Assembly (NCBI GenBank): GCA_040285825.1
Contig: JAUPSS010000004.1
Coordinates: 3,390,550-3,454,549 of the forward strand
Direction: 5' to 3'
Origin: Eukaryota sp. TZLM1-RC
Lineage: Eukaryota; Metamonada: BaSk clade
DNA length: 64,000 nt
The translations under genes were made by a program, and so were the position numbers. Of the stretch, positions 1 to 7,945 are shown piece after piece. The notes below the pieces were generated by a model. The model made no database searches, was not told the origin of the DNA, and saw only the letters and a program-made list of their open reading frames with translations. Numbering within the stretch: position 1 is the first letter of the stretch; the number at the start of each line of letters is the position of its first letter.

Positions 1-2
1 GA

Positions 3-1295
3 AAGTTTCTGGTCAAGGGACACACTCCACAATTTCAGTTCTCCCCTCAATTAAAAAAGCAAGTTGAACAACGTCAATCTGCTACCATGTCATCAACTGA
101 CCCTAACCATAACCCTAACTCTAGCCTCACTGCTAACAAGAAGTCTGTTGAAGTCAAGCTTCCCACACCATCCGCCACTTCTTCTGCTACGTTGACCAAC
201 CAAACTCCCTCTATTAAGAGTTCTACCTCTGCTCGATCCTCTCGTGTATCTTCTGCTACTCTCTCACAAGCTCTCTCTCCTGTGCCTTCTGCCAAATCAA
301 GTGTTGCTGGCTCCGAGTGCTTGGGTAGGGATATGGTTGAATTCTGTGATTGTTCTTCTTGCTCTTCTGTTCAAGAAACAAATATATTCGCCAGACGTCC
401 CGAGACTCCCGACTATGATCCAAATGTGTATCGTAAAGCGCTGGATGAGCAGCTCAGCATGACAAAGAAGCAGAGGAGAGCGGAGATGATGAACAAGCAT
501 GAGAGTGAGAAGGGTATTTATGACACTGTGAAGGAAGCAGAGGAGAAGGAGAAGAGGGAGAAGGAGCAGGAAAGATTGAGAAAGAAGCAAGAATTGATTG
601 ATAAGATGAGAACTGATCGGTTAAAATCGAAAAAGGAAGGTGATGAAGGTTACGTTGAACACTATCCGCTTCTAGATAGAGAGCCTGACCCTGATGATTA
701 TAGAAAACAGCAATTTGAAAAAGATCAACAGTTGAAAACCTTTCAATACAATCAATGGAAGGAGAAGCAAAATTTACTGAAAAATGAACGTCTAAAGGAG
801 CAAAATGATGCAAATATGGCTTTCCAGAAGGTTAATGAGTTGGGAAGGGAAATAGATTCAAGAAAACCTGCAGAAGAACGATTGACTTCTGATTTTTTAA
901 GGTCTGTTTTGGATTCAAAGGCCAAAAAGCTTGAATCAAATGATGATCAGCCAGATATTGCCATTTGTGCAAGATCTATCACCAGTAGTGTGGCGAGAGA
1001 AAAAGAAAGGGAAAAAGCAAGACAATTGGCCAGGTTTCAGTTACATCAAGCTGAAGAGAAGAAGAAGAAACAAAAGGAAGAGCAGCTGAAGGAAGAACTA
1101 GCTCAGAAGAGGGCTATTGAAGACATTAAAAAGCAGGAAGAGGATGAGAAGAACAAGTATTGGACGGAATGTGCCAAAAGGCAGAAATCTAGGAGAGAGG
1201 AATTGGATTTACAGCTGTCGTTAAGTGGTAAGTTGTGTCCTAAATGTGGAAAACCAAAAAAATCCAAAAATAGAATGTATCATAGGTGTTGTTAA
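3..1295 (+). CDS. coiled-coil protein, 5' end beyond window
   Basis: The reading frame is open from base 3 to a TAA at 1293-1295. The first ATG is at 87 (402 aa from there). The 28 codons before it contain no stop and read as ordinary hydrophilic protein, so the true start probably lies left of the window. Seen: a Ser/Thr-rich segment (about residues 10-75 from the ATG), a Cys cluster (CDCSSC), then a long Lys/Glu-rich coiled coil (about 120-385) and a terminal C-x2-C-x12-CC zinc-knuckle-like end. It resembles CCDC81-like or other ciliary coiled-coil proteins in general character only; I cannot assign a family. A telomere-like CCCTAA-type run lies in its N-terminal codons (about 101-121). Confidence 0.75.
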   Translation, partial: KFLVKGHTPQFQFSPQLKKQVEQRQSATMSSTDPNHNPNSSLTANKKSVEVKLPTPSATSSATLTNQTPSIKSSTSARSSRVSSATLSQALSPVPSAKSSVAGSECLGRDMVEFCDCSSCSSVQETNIFARRPETPDYDPNVYRKALDEQLSMTKKQRRAEMMNKHESEKGIYDTVKEAEEKEKREKEQERLRKKQELIDKMRTDRLKSKKEGDEGYVEHYPLLDREPDPDDYRKQQFEKDQQLKTFQYNQWKEKQNLLKNERLKEQNDANMAFQKVNELGREIDSRKPAEERLTSDFLRSVLDSKAKKLESNDDQPDIAICARSITSSVAREKEREKARQLARFQLHQAEEKKKKQKEEQLKEELAQKRAIEDIKKQEEDEKNKYWTECAKRQKSRREELDLQLSLSGKLCPKCGKPKKSKNRMYHRCC

Positions 1296-1302
1296 TTTTT
1301 AA

Positions 1303-1345
1303 TGTTTTTTTATTTATTTATTTATTTAATAAATTTAATAAATTT
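1303..1345. repeat. TTTA microsatellite
   Basis: A run of TTTA units follows the coiled-coil gene and contains AATAAA, probably its polyadenylation signal. The rest of 1346-2010 is AT-rich with no gene I can recognise. Confidence 0.6.
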
Positions 1346-2040
1346 TTCCTTACATTTCATTTTTCAAAAATGGGTAAATCACTTTTTATATAACTTTTGC
1401 CAATTGGTATATATTGCCAGATAAAGCTAATTTTTTTAAGTCTTCTTTTAATTCTTTTTTTACTAATGCTCTGATTTTTTTGATGTCAACAAGAAATAAC
1501 GAATGATCATTGATAAAGTATACAATCAAAAAATGATTGTTTAAAAAATTGAAAACATAATTAATTAATTCATTCATTTTTATGAAATTCATTGTAGCCC
1601 CGCAGAAAATAATTGAAATTACAACAATAGCAGAGAACTTTTGTTGTGTCACTGCAACCTAGAGCATCTTTTGTACAATTTGAGTTTGACAAGTTTCTAA
1701 CAAGGGCTTACTGGTTATGAATCTGATAACTGATCAACAGTGAGGTTTTGTTAGCTTTATTTAATAAAAGTGATTATAACACTTGATGCATTTGATTGTA
1801 CTCATCATCATCTTGAAATGCTTTTGAAAAGCTGCCTGTACTGGCACATTGGTAGTTTGTTCTGATAATCTTCAGTTAGTACGCATTTCACTACTGATGG
1901 TGTTCAGATTCAGTTCACTCGTTCTTCTTTTGTAATAAATTAATCTCCACATACACACCTGAAAGAGATCAACCAATGGAGCTAAAAAACATAAGTGCAG
2001 ATTTTTATTTAAATAAGAAGATTACATTTATTACCGAAAA

Positions 2041-2056
2041 AGTGTTGAAAAACACC
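2041..2056 (-). terminator. histone 3' stem-loop of H2A
   Basis: On the minus strand it reads GGTGTT-TTTC-AACACT: a 6-bp stem with a 4-nt UUUC loop, 13 nt after the H2A stop. This matches the geometry of the metazoan-type histone mRNA stem-loop bound by SLBP. Confidence 0.75.
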
Positions 2057-2068
2057 ATGCAAAACTAC

Positions 2069-2452
2069 CTAGATTTCTTGAGAAGCTTGTTCTTCGGCTT
2101 CAACACGAGCCTTGGACCCCTTGGGAAGGAGATCGGAATGAATATGAGGAAGAACACCACCAGATGGAATCATGATATGAGACAACAGCTTACTGAGTTC
2201 TTCATCATTACGGATAGCCAAGAGAATGTGTCTGGGGACAATACGGGTCTTCTTGTTATCTCTAGCAGCGTTACCAGACAATTCAAGGACCTCAGCGGTG
2301 AGGTATTCAAGGACAGCAGCCATATAGACGGGAGCACCAGCTGCAATACGTTCAGCATAGCGACCTTCACGGAGGTAACGACGGATACGACCTACAGGGA
2401 ATTGGAGTCCAGCTTTGAAGGAGAGAGTTCGAGCACCAGTTTCTTCAGCCAT
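2069..2452 (-). CDS. H2A: histone H2A (H2A.X-type tail)
   Basis: Core histone H2A, 127 aa, which dimerises with H2B in the nucleosome. The core is canonical ([10 protein letters not shown], acidic patch around NDEELSKLL). I start at the MAEETG methionine because upstream in-frame codons are not histone-like and fall in the shared promoter. The C-terminus ends SQEI, the SQ-[E/D]-hydrophobic phosphorylation site of H2A.X, so the ordinary cluster H2A doubles as H2A.X, as in yeasts. It is transcribed divergently from H2B, 149 bp away, and is followed by a stem-loop. The protein is identical to the copy at 38855-39238. Confidence 0.97.
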   Translation of the reverse strand: MAEETGARTLSFKAGLQFPVGRIRRYLREGRYAERIAAGAPVYMAAVLEYLTAEVLELSGNAARDNKKTRIVPRHILLAIRNDEELSKLLSHIMIPSGGVLPHIHSDLLPKGSKARVEAEEQASQEI

Positions 2453-2601
2453 GAGAGATGAATTAATGAGGATGAGGAAATAGAATTTCAATTTCAACAC
2501 GACAATTTTGATTGTTGCAAGATTGTCATTTGTGGCAAAACATTGAATCAACTTGTTTGTCTTGCAAAAACTGAATCTCAATCACCATTTCTCTCAATCT
2601 C
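2453..2601. promoter_or_regulatory. H2A/H2B bidirectional promoter
   Basis: A 149-bp intergenic region separates the two divergent start codons. It contains TTGCAAGA followed by TTGTCATTTG (about 2515-2533). Related words (CAAATGACAA and TTGCAAGACATTTTC) lie upstream of H3, and CTTGGCAAGACAATTTTC lies upstream of H4, suggesting a shared histone promoter element. The same arrangement is kept in the second cluster (38706-38854). Confidence 0.6.
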
Positions 2602-3036
2602 ATGCCCGGAAAAAAGTCTGTAAAGTCTACCAAATCCATCAAGGGAGTTCCCTCCAAAGCCCCTTCAAAGGCCCCTGCCAAAGCTGTAAGCAAAGCTGTT
2701 GCTGAAGGCGGTGCTGCCGCTGCTGCCCCCAAGCGCAAGAAGGCCCGTAAGGAGACATGGGCTACTTACATTTACCGTGTCCTTCGCCAAGTCCATCCCG
2801 ATACTGGTATCTCCACCAAGGCCATGGGAATCATGAACTCTTTTGTCAATGACATTTTTGAACGTATCGCCACTGAAGCTTCTCGTCTTGCTCGTGTCAA
2901 CAAGAGGAATACCCTTTCTTCTCGTGAGATTCAGACTGCTGTTAGATTATTGTTGCCTGGTGAACTCTCCAAGCATGCTGTTTCTGAAGGTACCAAGGCT
3001 GTTACCAAGTTTACCTCTGCTGGTGAAGGTGAATAG
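2602..3036 (+). CDS. H2B: histone H2B
   Basis: Core histone H2B, 144 aa. Residues 1-48 form a long Lys/Ala/Pro-rich tail with repeated [15 protein letters not shown] units and an Ala run. The histone fold follows ([59 protein letters not shown]). The C-terminus keeps the [10 protein letters not shown] helix containing the ubiquitinated lysine of other H2Bs, then a short SAGEGE extension. The start is the ATG immediately before PGKKS. The protein is identical to the copy at 38271-38705. Confidence 0.97.
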   Translation: MPGKKSVKSTKSIKGVPSKAPSKAPAKAVSKAVAEGGAAAAAPKRKKARKETWATYIYRVLRQVHPDTGISTKAMGIMNSFVNDIFERIATEASRLARVNKRNTLSSREIQTAVRLLLPGELSKHAVSEGTKAVTKFTSAGEGE

Positions 3037-3052
3037 ATTTGTGGTTTTTGAT

Positions 3053-3068
3053 AGTGTTTTTCAACACT
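3053..3068 (+). terminator. histone 3' stem-loop of H2B
   Basis: AGTGTT-TTTC-AACACT is a perfect 6-bp stem with a 4-nt loop, 17 nt after the stop. A GATAAATT (weak AATAAA-like) sequence follows directly. Confidence 0.8.
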
Positions 3069-3324
3069 GGATAAATTTGTTTTTTTTGTGTATTTTAATT
3101 TAAAATGTTTTATTGATGTTTTCATCTGGATTGAAGTTTTGGAGAAAATACAAATGACAATTGTTCAATCAAATTGGGATTTGCTAAACCTGTTGTTCCT
3201 AATTCCTAAATAATATTTCAATAGTTCCATATAGGGCAAGAATTAAGTGCACATCTGATGAAGAGCGACAACAAAGCCGTAGGTCTACACAACCAAACCA
3301 CCAAAAACAAACCATCCAACAAAA

Positions 3325-3365
3325 GCAAATGACAATTGATTCTTGCAAGACATTTTCCCTGCTCT
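3325..3365 (+). promoter_or_regulatory. histone promoter motif upstream of H3
   Basis: CAAATGACAATTG followed by CTTGCAAGACATTTTCC lies about 60-90 bp before the H3 start. The motif is shared with the other histone promoters and is conserved in the second cluster (about 37945-37980, reverse strand). Confidence 0.5.
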
Positions 3366-3415
3366 GAATTTCTGCTCAATTACAATGTTTTTTACAATAA
3401 TCCTGATCCACACAA

Positions 3416-3823
3416 ATGGCCCGTACTAAGCAAACTTCCCGCAAGACTACCTCCACCAAGACTCCAAGAAAGCATTTGGCTACCAAGGCTGCTCGCAAAG
3501 CTGCTCCCGCTACCGGTGGTATCAAGAAACCCCATCGTTATCGCCCAGGAACCGTTGCTCTCCGTGAAATCAGAAAGTACCAAAAGTCTACTGAACTCTT
3601 GATCCGCAAGCTACCCTTCCAACGTTTGGTTAGAGAAATTGCCCAAGAATTTAAGGGTGAGTTGAGATTCCAAGCCTCTGGTATCTCTGCTCTTCAAGAA
3701 GCTGCTGAAGCTTACCTTGTTGGTTTGTTTGAAGACACCAATCTCTGTGCTATCCATGCTAAACGTGTCACCATTATGCCCAAGGATATGGCCCTGGCTA
3801 AGAGAATTCGTTCTGATTTTTAA
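3416..3823 (+). CDS. H3: histone H3 with divergent N-tail
   Basis: Core histone H3, 135 residues including Met. The fold is canonical ([43 protein letters not shown]). The tail departs from canonical H3: [20 protein letters not shown] has A7S, S10T, G12S, G13T, A15T and Q19H, and Ser28 is Ala (ARKAAP). K4, K9, K14, K18, K23 and K27 are kept. The C-terminus ends RIRSDF rather than RIRGERA. Both cluster copies encode the same protein, so these are fixed features of this organism's H3 and not decay. Confidence 0.96.
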   Translation: MARTKQTSRKTTSTKTPRKHLATKAARKAAPATGGIKKPHRYRPGTVALREIRKYQKSTELLIRKLPFQRLVREIAQEFKGELRFQASGISALQEAAEAYLVGLFEDTNLCAIHAKRVTIMPKDMALAKRIRSDF

Positions 3824-3840
3824 TTTTGTTTCATAGTTGT

Positions 3841-3856
3841 GGTGTTCTTCAATACT
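3841..3856 (+). terminator. histone 3' stem-loop of H3
   Basis: GGTGTT-CTTC-AATACT forms a 6-bp stem allowing G-U pairs, 17 nt after the stop. An AATAAA follows at about 3865. Confidence 0.65.
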
Positions 3857-4117
3857 CAACTTTTGAATAAATTTAGGTTTATGAACTTGTTTTTCGTTTC
3901 AAATAATATTGCACAAAATCACCACAAAAAAAGCATACTAGCATGTTTGTAAAGAATGTTGTTTATTCACTATTACAGCGTTTCAATTACTGCAAAAGCA
4001 CAATATGCGTTTCCTGCATTCCAGCACACGAAATTGTCCTAATGAGATGGTCCATTACACTAACCATGTTGAAGAACCCTGAAACCCAACAATCACCATT
4101 GTGAAACAACAATTAAT

Positions 4118-4140
4118 CTTGGCAAGACAATTTTCAGATC
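4118..4140 (+). promoter_or_regulatory. histone promoter motif upstream of H4
   Basis: CTTGGCAAGACAATTTTC lies about 60 bp before the H4 start. It is repeated, with small changes, before the two other H4 genes (reverse strand near 37180 and 40055). Confidence 0.5.
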
Positions 4141-4197
4141 AAAATTCAAATTCCCAAACTCCTTTCAAATCTTGTATTCTTATCTTCATCGATCTTA

Positions 4198-4509
4198 ATG
4201 GCTGGCCGTGGAAAAGGTGGAAAAGGTTTAGGTAAAGGTGGTGCCAAGCGCCATAGAAAGGTTCTTCGTGAAAACATCCAAGGTATTACTAAGCCTGCTA
4301 TTCGTCGTCTTGCTCGCCGTGGCGGTGTCAAGCGTATCTCTGCACTTATCTATGATGAAACCCGTACTGTTCTCCGTACTTTCCTCGAAAACGTGATCCG
4401 TGACTCTGTTACTTATTGTGAACATGCAAGAAGGAAGACTGTCACTGCAATGGATGTTGTCTATGCTTTGAAACGTCATGGACGTGTTTTGTATGGTTTT
4501 GGTGTCTAG
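4198..4509 (+). CDS. H4: histone H4
   Basis: Core histone H4, 103 residues including Met. The tail is [19 protein letters not shown] and the fold ends in [14 protein letters not shown]. Residue 1 is Ala instead of the usual Ser (MAGRG), removing the S1 phosphorylation site. Other substitutions are conservative (D24E, G48A, T71S region). All three H4 genes in the window encode the same protein. Confidence 0.97.
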   Translation: MAGRGKGGKGLGKGGAKRHRKVLRENIQGITKPAIRRLARRGGVKRISALIYDETRTVLRTFLENVIRDSVTYCEHARRKTVTAMDVVYALKRHGRVLYGFGV

Positions 4510-4523
4510 GTTTTTGTTTTTGG

Positions 4524-4539
4524 GGTGTTTATCAACACT
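4524..4539 (+). terminator. histone 3' stem-loop of H4
   Basis: GGTGTT-TATC-AACACT is followed at once by AATAAA. The stem-loop and a polyadenylation-type signal therefore stand together. Confidence 0.75.
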
Positions 4540-4544
4540 AATAA

Positions 4545-5234
4545 ATCAAGATCTTCTTTAAATTTCCTTTTATACTCGTTTTGCAATGTACTAGGTTTTT
4601 CCAACCAATTATTATTTAACGATTATGATGTTGATTTATAAGTTTTCTAATAAATAAACATTATTAAAAAGAATTTCAACCAATGATGTGGTATAGTCCT
4701 TATATTCAAACTTATCATCTAAAATATTAATCTCACTGTGGTGATTCATTTTCTTGCCACCTCAAAAACACAACTTTTGAGATGAAACACAACGTACACT
4801 AGGGGACTTGTAGTGAGAGACAACTTCCGTGAGTTGTCAACTTTCAACAATCATTTTACACTCAAAAGCATCGATCCACTTACTTCGTCACTCTCATGCG
4901 CTTTCAGATATTTGTCAAGGCCAAGAACTACATAGTTGTAGTATGTTTTCAGTTTGTTGTGAAGAATTCCTTATTGTAAAAGAAATTTAAAGAATATCAT
5001 TTAAAAATCAAAATTTGGAAAACCATTTCATCATTCCATAAAATACCTGGATCAGTAAATCAAACAGTTCTAACAAACAAATAATACTGCTCTTGGTAAT
5101 AAAAACTAAAGCTCAAATTGCAAAAAAAGCTAAAAAGTGGTGTTGTCAAAATCATTGATTGACGCATATAGAATAATTGATTAACTGATGATTACAATCA
5201 AGTTGACCTTGAGCATAACAAAGCCTTCTTGAAT
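4545..5234. other. intergenic, no gene seen
   Basis: AT-rich sequence between H4 and the hydrolase 3' end. I see no open frame, RNA gene or repeat that I can support. Confidence 0.5.
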
Positions 5235-6074
5235 CTACCTAGTCAAAAACCCCTGAATCAATCTACAAAACTCATCAGGATTTGATTCAATTACACAGTG
5301 AGAACCGTTCAATTCCACTTTCTCACATCCCAATTGCCTCTGCAGCTTCTCTGAACAAGACACTCGTACATAATGATCATGATTTCCAACAACAATTAGG
5401 AAATCCACATTCGAGTCCCGAAGAGTTTCCATTTCAGCAGAGGATACACTATGATGAAGCGCAGCAAATGTTTGCTTCAGTACAGAGGAGAAAGTCTGTG
5501 GATACTCATCTTTAATGCGAGAATCACGTTCAATGAAGTACTCACAATTGGTTAGGTTTTCATCGTACGGACACACTTCATCAACACTTTGTCCATATCT
5601 CAAAAGCTGCCTAGCTCTCTGATGTCCGTGTCTCAAGGCGTAAAAGCAGGATTTGACAGAGGTGGATAATGGAGGAAGAGCAAATGCCCCTCTTGTAGAA
5701 CATAATATACAATGCGAAAACCTCTGTGGATCTAAGAGGACCAGCCGCAAAGAAATCATACCACCCATAGAATGACCTACTACTGTGATCTCAGAGTTCC
5801 AACCTAGATGGTCTAACAACTGAAGAACACAGGATGCAAAACTAGTAGTTGTAGCTAGTCCTGGTATTGAAGAACTACGACCAACGCAAAGATTGTCAAA
5901 AACTAATAAGGAAGCATTCAAATTCAAACGTCCTAGAAAAATGTCCTCCCAGAAATCAGTAGTTGAGCAAAGTCCAGGAACGCATAGAATACGATGAGAT
6001 ACGTCACCTTCAACAGGACCAATGTGATGTACATTGTAATATATTTTGAACTCTGAAGTATCAAAGTGGGGCAT
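5235..6074 (-). CDS. alpha/beta hydrolase
   Basis: Serine hydrolase of the AB_hydrolase_1 type, 279 aa, intronless. The order is an N-terminal strand with CVPGLCSTTDFW (oxyanion region), FDNLCVGRSS, and the nucleophile elbow VVGHSMGG (Ser near residue 101). Near the C-terminus come the likely acid in VVGNHDHYV (Asp near 233) and the catalytic His in NGSHCVIESNP (near 259). The substrate cannot be told from sequence: esterase, lipase and C-C hydrolase members share this pattern. There is no signal peptide or membrane segment, so it is probably cytosolic. The start is the only ATG before the fold. Its upstream region is unusual: the terminus of a Fanzor element begins about 15 nt before the ATG. 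Confidence 0.9.
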   Translation of the reverse strand: MPHFDTSEFKIYYNVHHIGPVEGDVSHRILCVPGLCSTTDFWEDIFLGRLNLNASLLVFDNLCVGRSSSIPGLATTTSFASCVLQLLDHLGWNSEITVVGHSMGGMISLRLVLLDPQRFSHCILCSTRGAFALPPLSTSVKSCFYALRHGHQRARQLLRYGQSVDEVCPYDENLTNCEYFIERDSRIKDEYPQTFSSVLKQTFAALHHSVSSAEMETLRDSNVDFLIVVGNHDHYVRVSCSEKLQRQLGCEKVELNGSHCVIESNPDEFCRLIQGFLTR

Positions 6075-6089
6075 TTTTTGCAGAGTTCT

Positions 6090-7136
6090 GGGGGAAATTC
6101 CTATAAATACATGGTCAATTTTCGTGTGGAATAATTACAAAAACTATCTACTACTGATACGGATACTGAGGCCTTTCATTACCACTCATTCTGGCTTCAG
6201 CAATTGCAAACATATTCAGACAAGCCAGCTAATTTCTATTGAAAAGCTTTGTTGACCCTTTGTTGCTGAGTCTACAACCCTCACTGTTGCAAACTAATAA
6301 ACCATGACATGTAGTAACAGGAGTCTTTTCTCTTCTATAGAATCTAGGATTTGTTACTCTCAAAAACGTAGCAACCTTTTCAAAACAAACAGGACATTTT
6401 GCTGAAGTGAACACTTCATTAATCATCAATACTTCAAATCCATTCCTTTTCAGAAATTGAGTCCATCCAATGCCACGAGTAGGCCTATGATGTTTCAAAT
6501 TCTTGGAACCTTTTTTACCATAATCACCCATTAGAATTAAAGTGTTTCTTGGGTTGCCAAAATTCTGAACAAGGTTTTTTAACAACCAACTTTCAGTCTT
6601 TTGTTTGTGAATAAAAGCTTGCATTTTATGAATGCTCCACAAGTCAAGACTAAAAAAGTCAATTGTCAAAAACACTTGCCGAATTTTGGCAACCACAAAG
6701 TTGGAAAAATCTATAAAAGTTGCTGAATTTGCAGCAAACGCGGACAATTCGGTGTTTGCATCTTCAATTGTCATTTCGTAAGACTCTATCATCTGGTTCC
6801 TGTCGTAATCTACCTCAGTATACTTTGTCGCCCATCGTTTTTGCTTTTCATTCATCCTGCTTTTTGAAGACCAGGACATCTGAGTCATTCTTAACCATTT
6901 GTACTTCTTGTCTTGATTCATCACCCGACTATTTCTTTGCTGTTCGGTTTCATGTTCAGGAACCATGGCTTGTTCTTCATCAGTCTTTTTACTCCCAAAA
7001 TACAATAAATCACGTTTTCCAGGATCACAAACAACAATTCGTTTGTCTTGAAAAGCATCAACATCAACATCATCAATAAATCAGAAATACTAGCCTTGTT
7101 GTCTGGCTTACATTTCTGACCTTGTACATCCTGACG
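6090..7136 (-). mobile_element. Fanzor element copy 1 (RuvC part only)
   Basis: Holds the C-terminal third of the Fanzor protein. Seen on the minus strand: RuvC-I as CDPGKRDLLYFG (Asp codon 7024-7026), then LILMGDYGKKG, HHRPTRGIGW, RuvC-II with NEVFTSAKCPVC, a second Cys pair CNSEGC, and STKLFNRN. A TAG replaces the next codon (Lys in other copies). The N-terminal part is missing. At 7137 the sequence switches to an unrelated retrotransposon scrap. The left end GGGGGAAATTCC matches the terminus of the other copies. This copy is dead. Confidence 0.8.
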
Positions 7137-7195
7137 AAATACAGCAGAACTAATATAAATGTTCTTTAAAAAATTTCCGAAAGCGGGATTTTCAG
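7137..7195 (-). mobile_element. scrap of non-LTR retrotransposon
   Basis: Encodes ENPAFGNFLKN on the minus strand, matching the NPAFGNFLKD stretch of the retrotransposon at 22957-24397. The bases from here to 7555 hold nothing else I can name. Confidence 0.5.
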
Positions 7196-7555
7196 TTTTT
7201 CGGTGGTCTGGAAATGTATATATAATAATTTTCACAATTTTCCCACGGCTTTCCCTACTATGTTGATGTTTTTCGTACCATAATGTTATCGCACCAACCG
7301 GGCACGAGACCATGCTACGTTATGGCGGTTTCTTTGGAGTTTTAACTACTCAAAAAACAATTTGAGTAACGAAAACAGGTACAAAGGTTCGTCCCTTCAA
7401 AACCTCGAGCTATTTGGAGCTATTAATTATGATGAAGTTATTAATCTGTTATTAATTCAATTGACACACTCGGGATGTATATGGTAAATTGTACCATTGT
7501 TTTGATACAGAGGCATAAATTCGAGAAAATTATGGTATTTTATTGATTTACAACA

Positions 7556-7690
7556 CGTTATAAAATAAACACAAAACTAATGGAAAAATTCAAACCAAGA
7601 TTTCCTCTACAGAATCCTGATCTGCTTGTTTTCTCCCCATCGCATCCCTTATTCGATGGAAAACTTTGCAAATTGCGTCATCAAAAGATG
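7556..7690 (-). mobile_element. 3'-end fragment of retrotransposon family B
   Basis: Aligns by eye with the last about 100 bp of the element at 20320-22956 (CCAAGATTTCCTCTACA and the following bases). It is non-coding in its present form. Confidence 0.6.
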
Positions 7691-7945
7691 AAGATTAACT
7701 ACCATAACAGTTCAAATATAAACAAAATTGGTGCGTGTTTTGGCCAACTCAACTCTAGCATATAATAATGAAGCCTTTGATAAACTAAACTTAACAAATT
7801 GAGAAGATTTGGACGTGTGCATGGGATTGTGTGAAAAGTTGATGAGTGGAATTGTGCCAAGTGTGTCAAATCGCATTAGAATTTATATAAAATTTAACAA
7901 TTTTCGGATTAAAAGCAAAAAATACTATTTACACTATATACAAAA

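Larger units (their letters stand above)
2015..4540. repeat. histone cluster, inverted-duplication arm 1
   Basis: This segment (H2A, H2B, H3, H4 and spacers) reappears in reverse orientation at about 36771-39290. Proteins are identical and the spacers are close to identical, for example the block around 3230-3300 against 37990-38060. The arms are about 32 kb apart. Confidence 0.85.

Noticed and set aside
1976-2461. Plus-strand protein opposite H2A
   Set aside because: Antisense shadow of H2A. Similar antisense frames lie opposite every histone gene.
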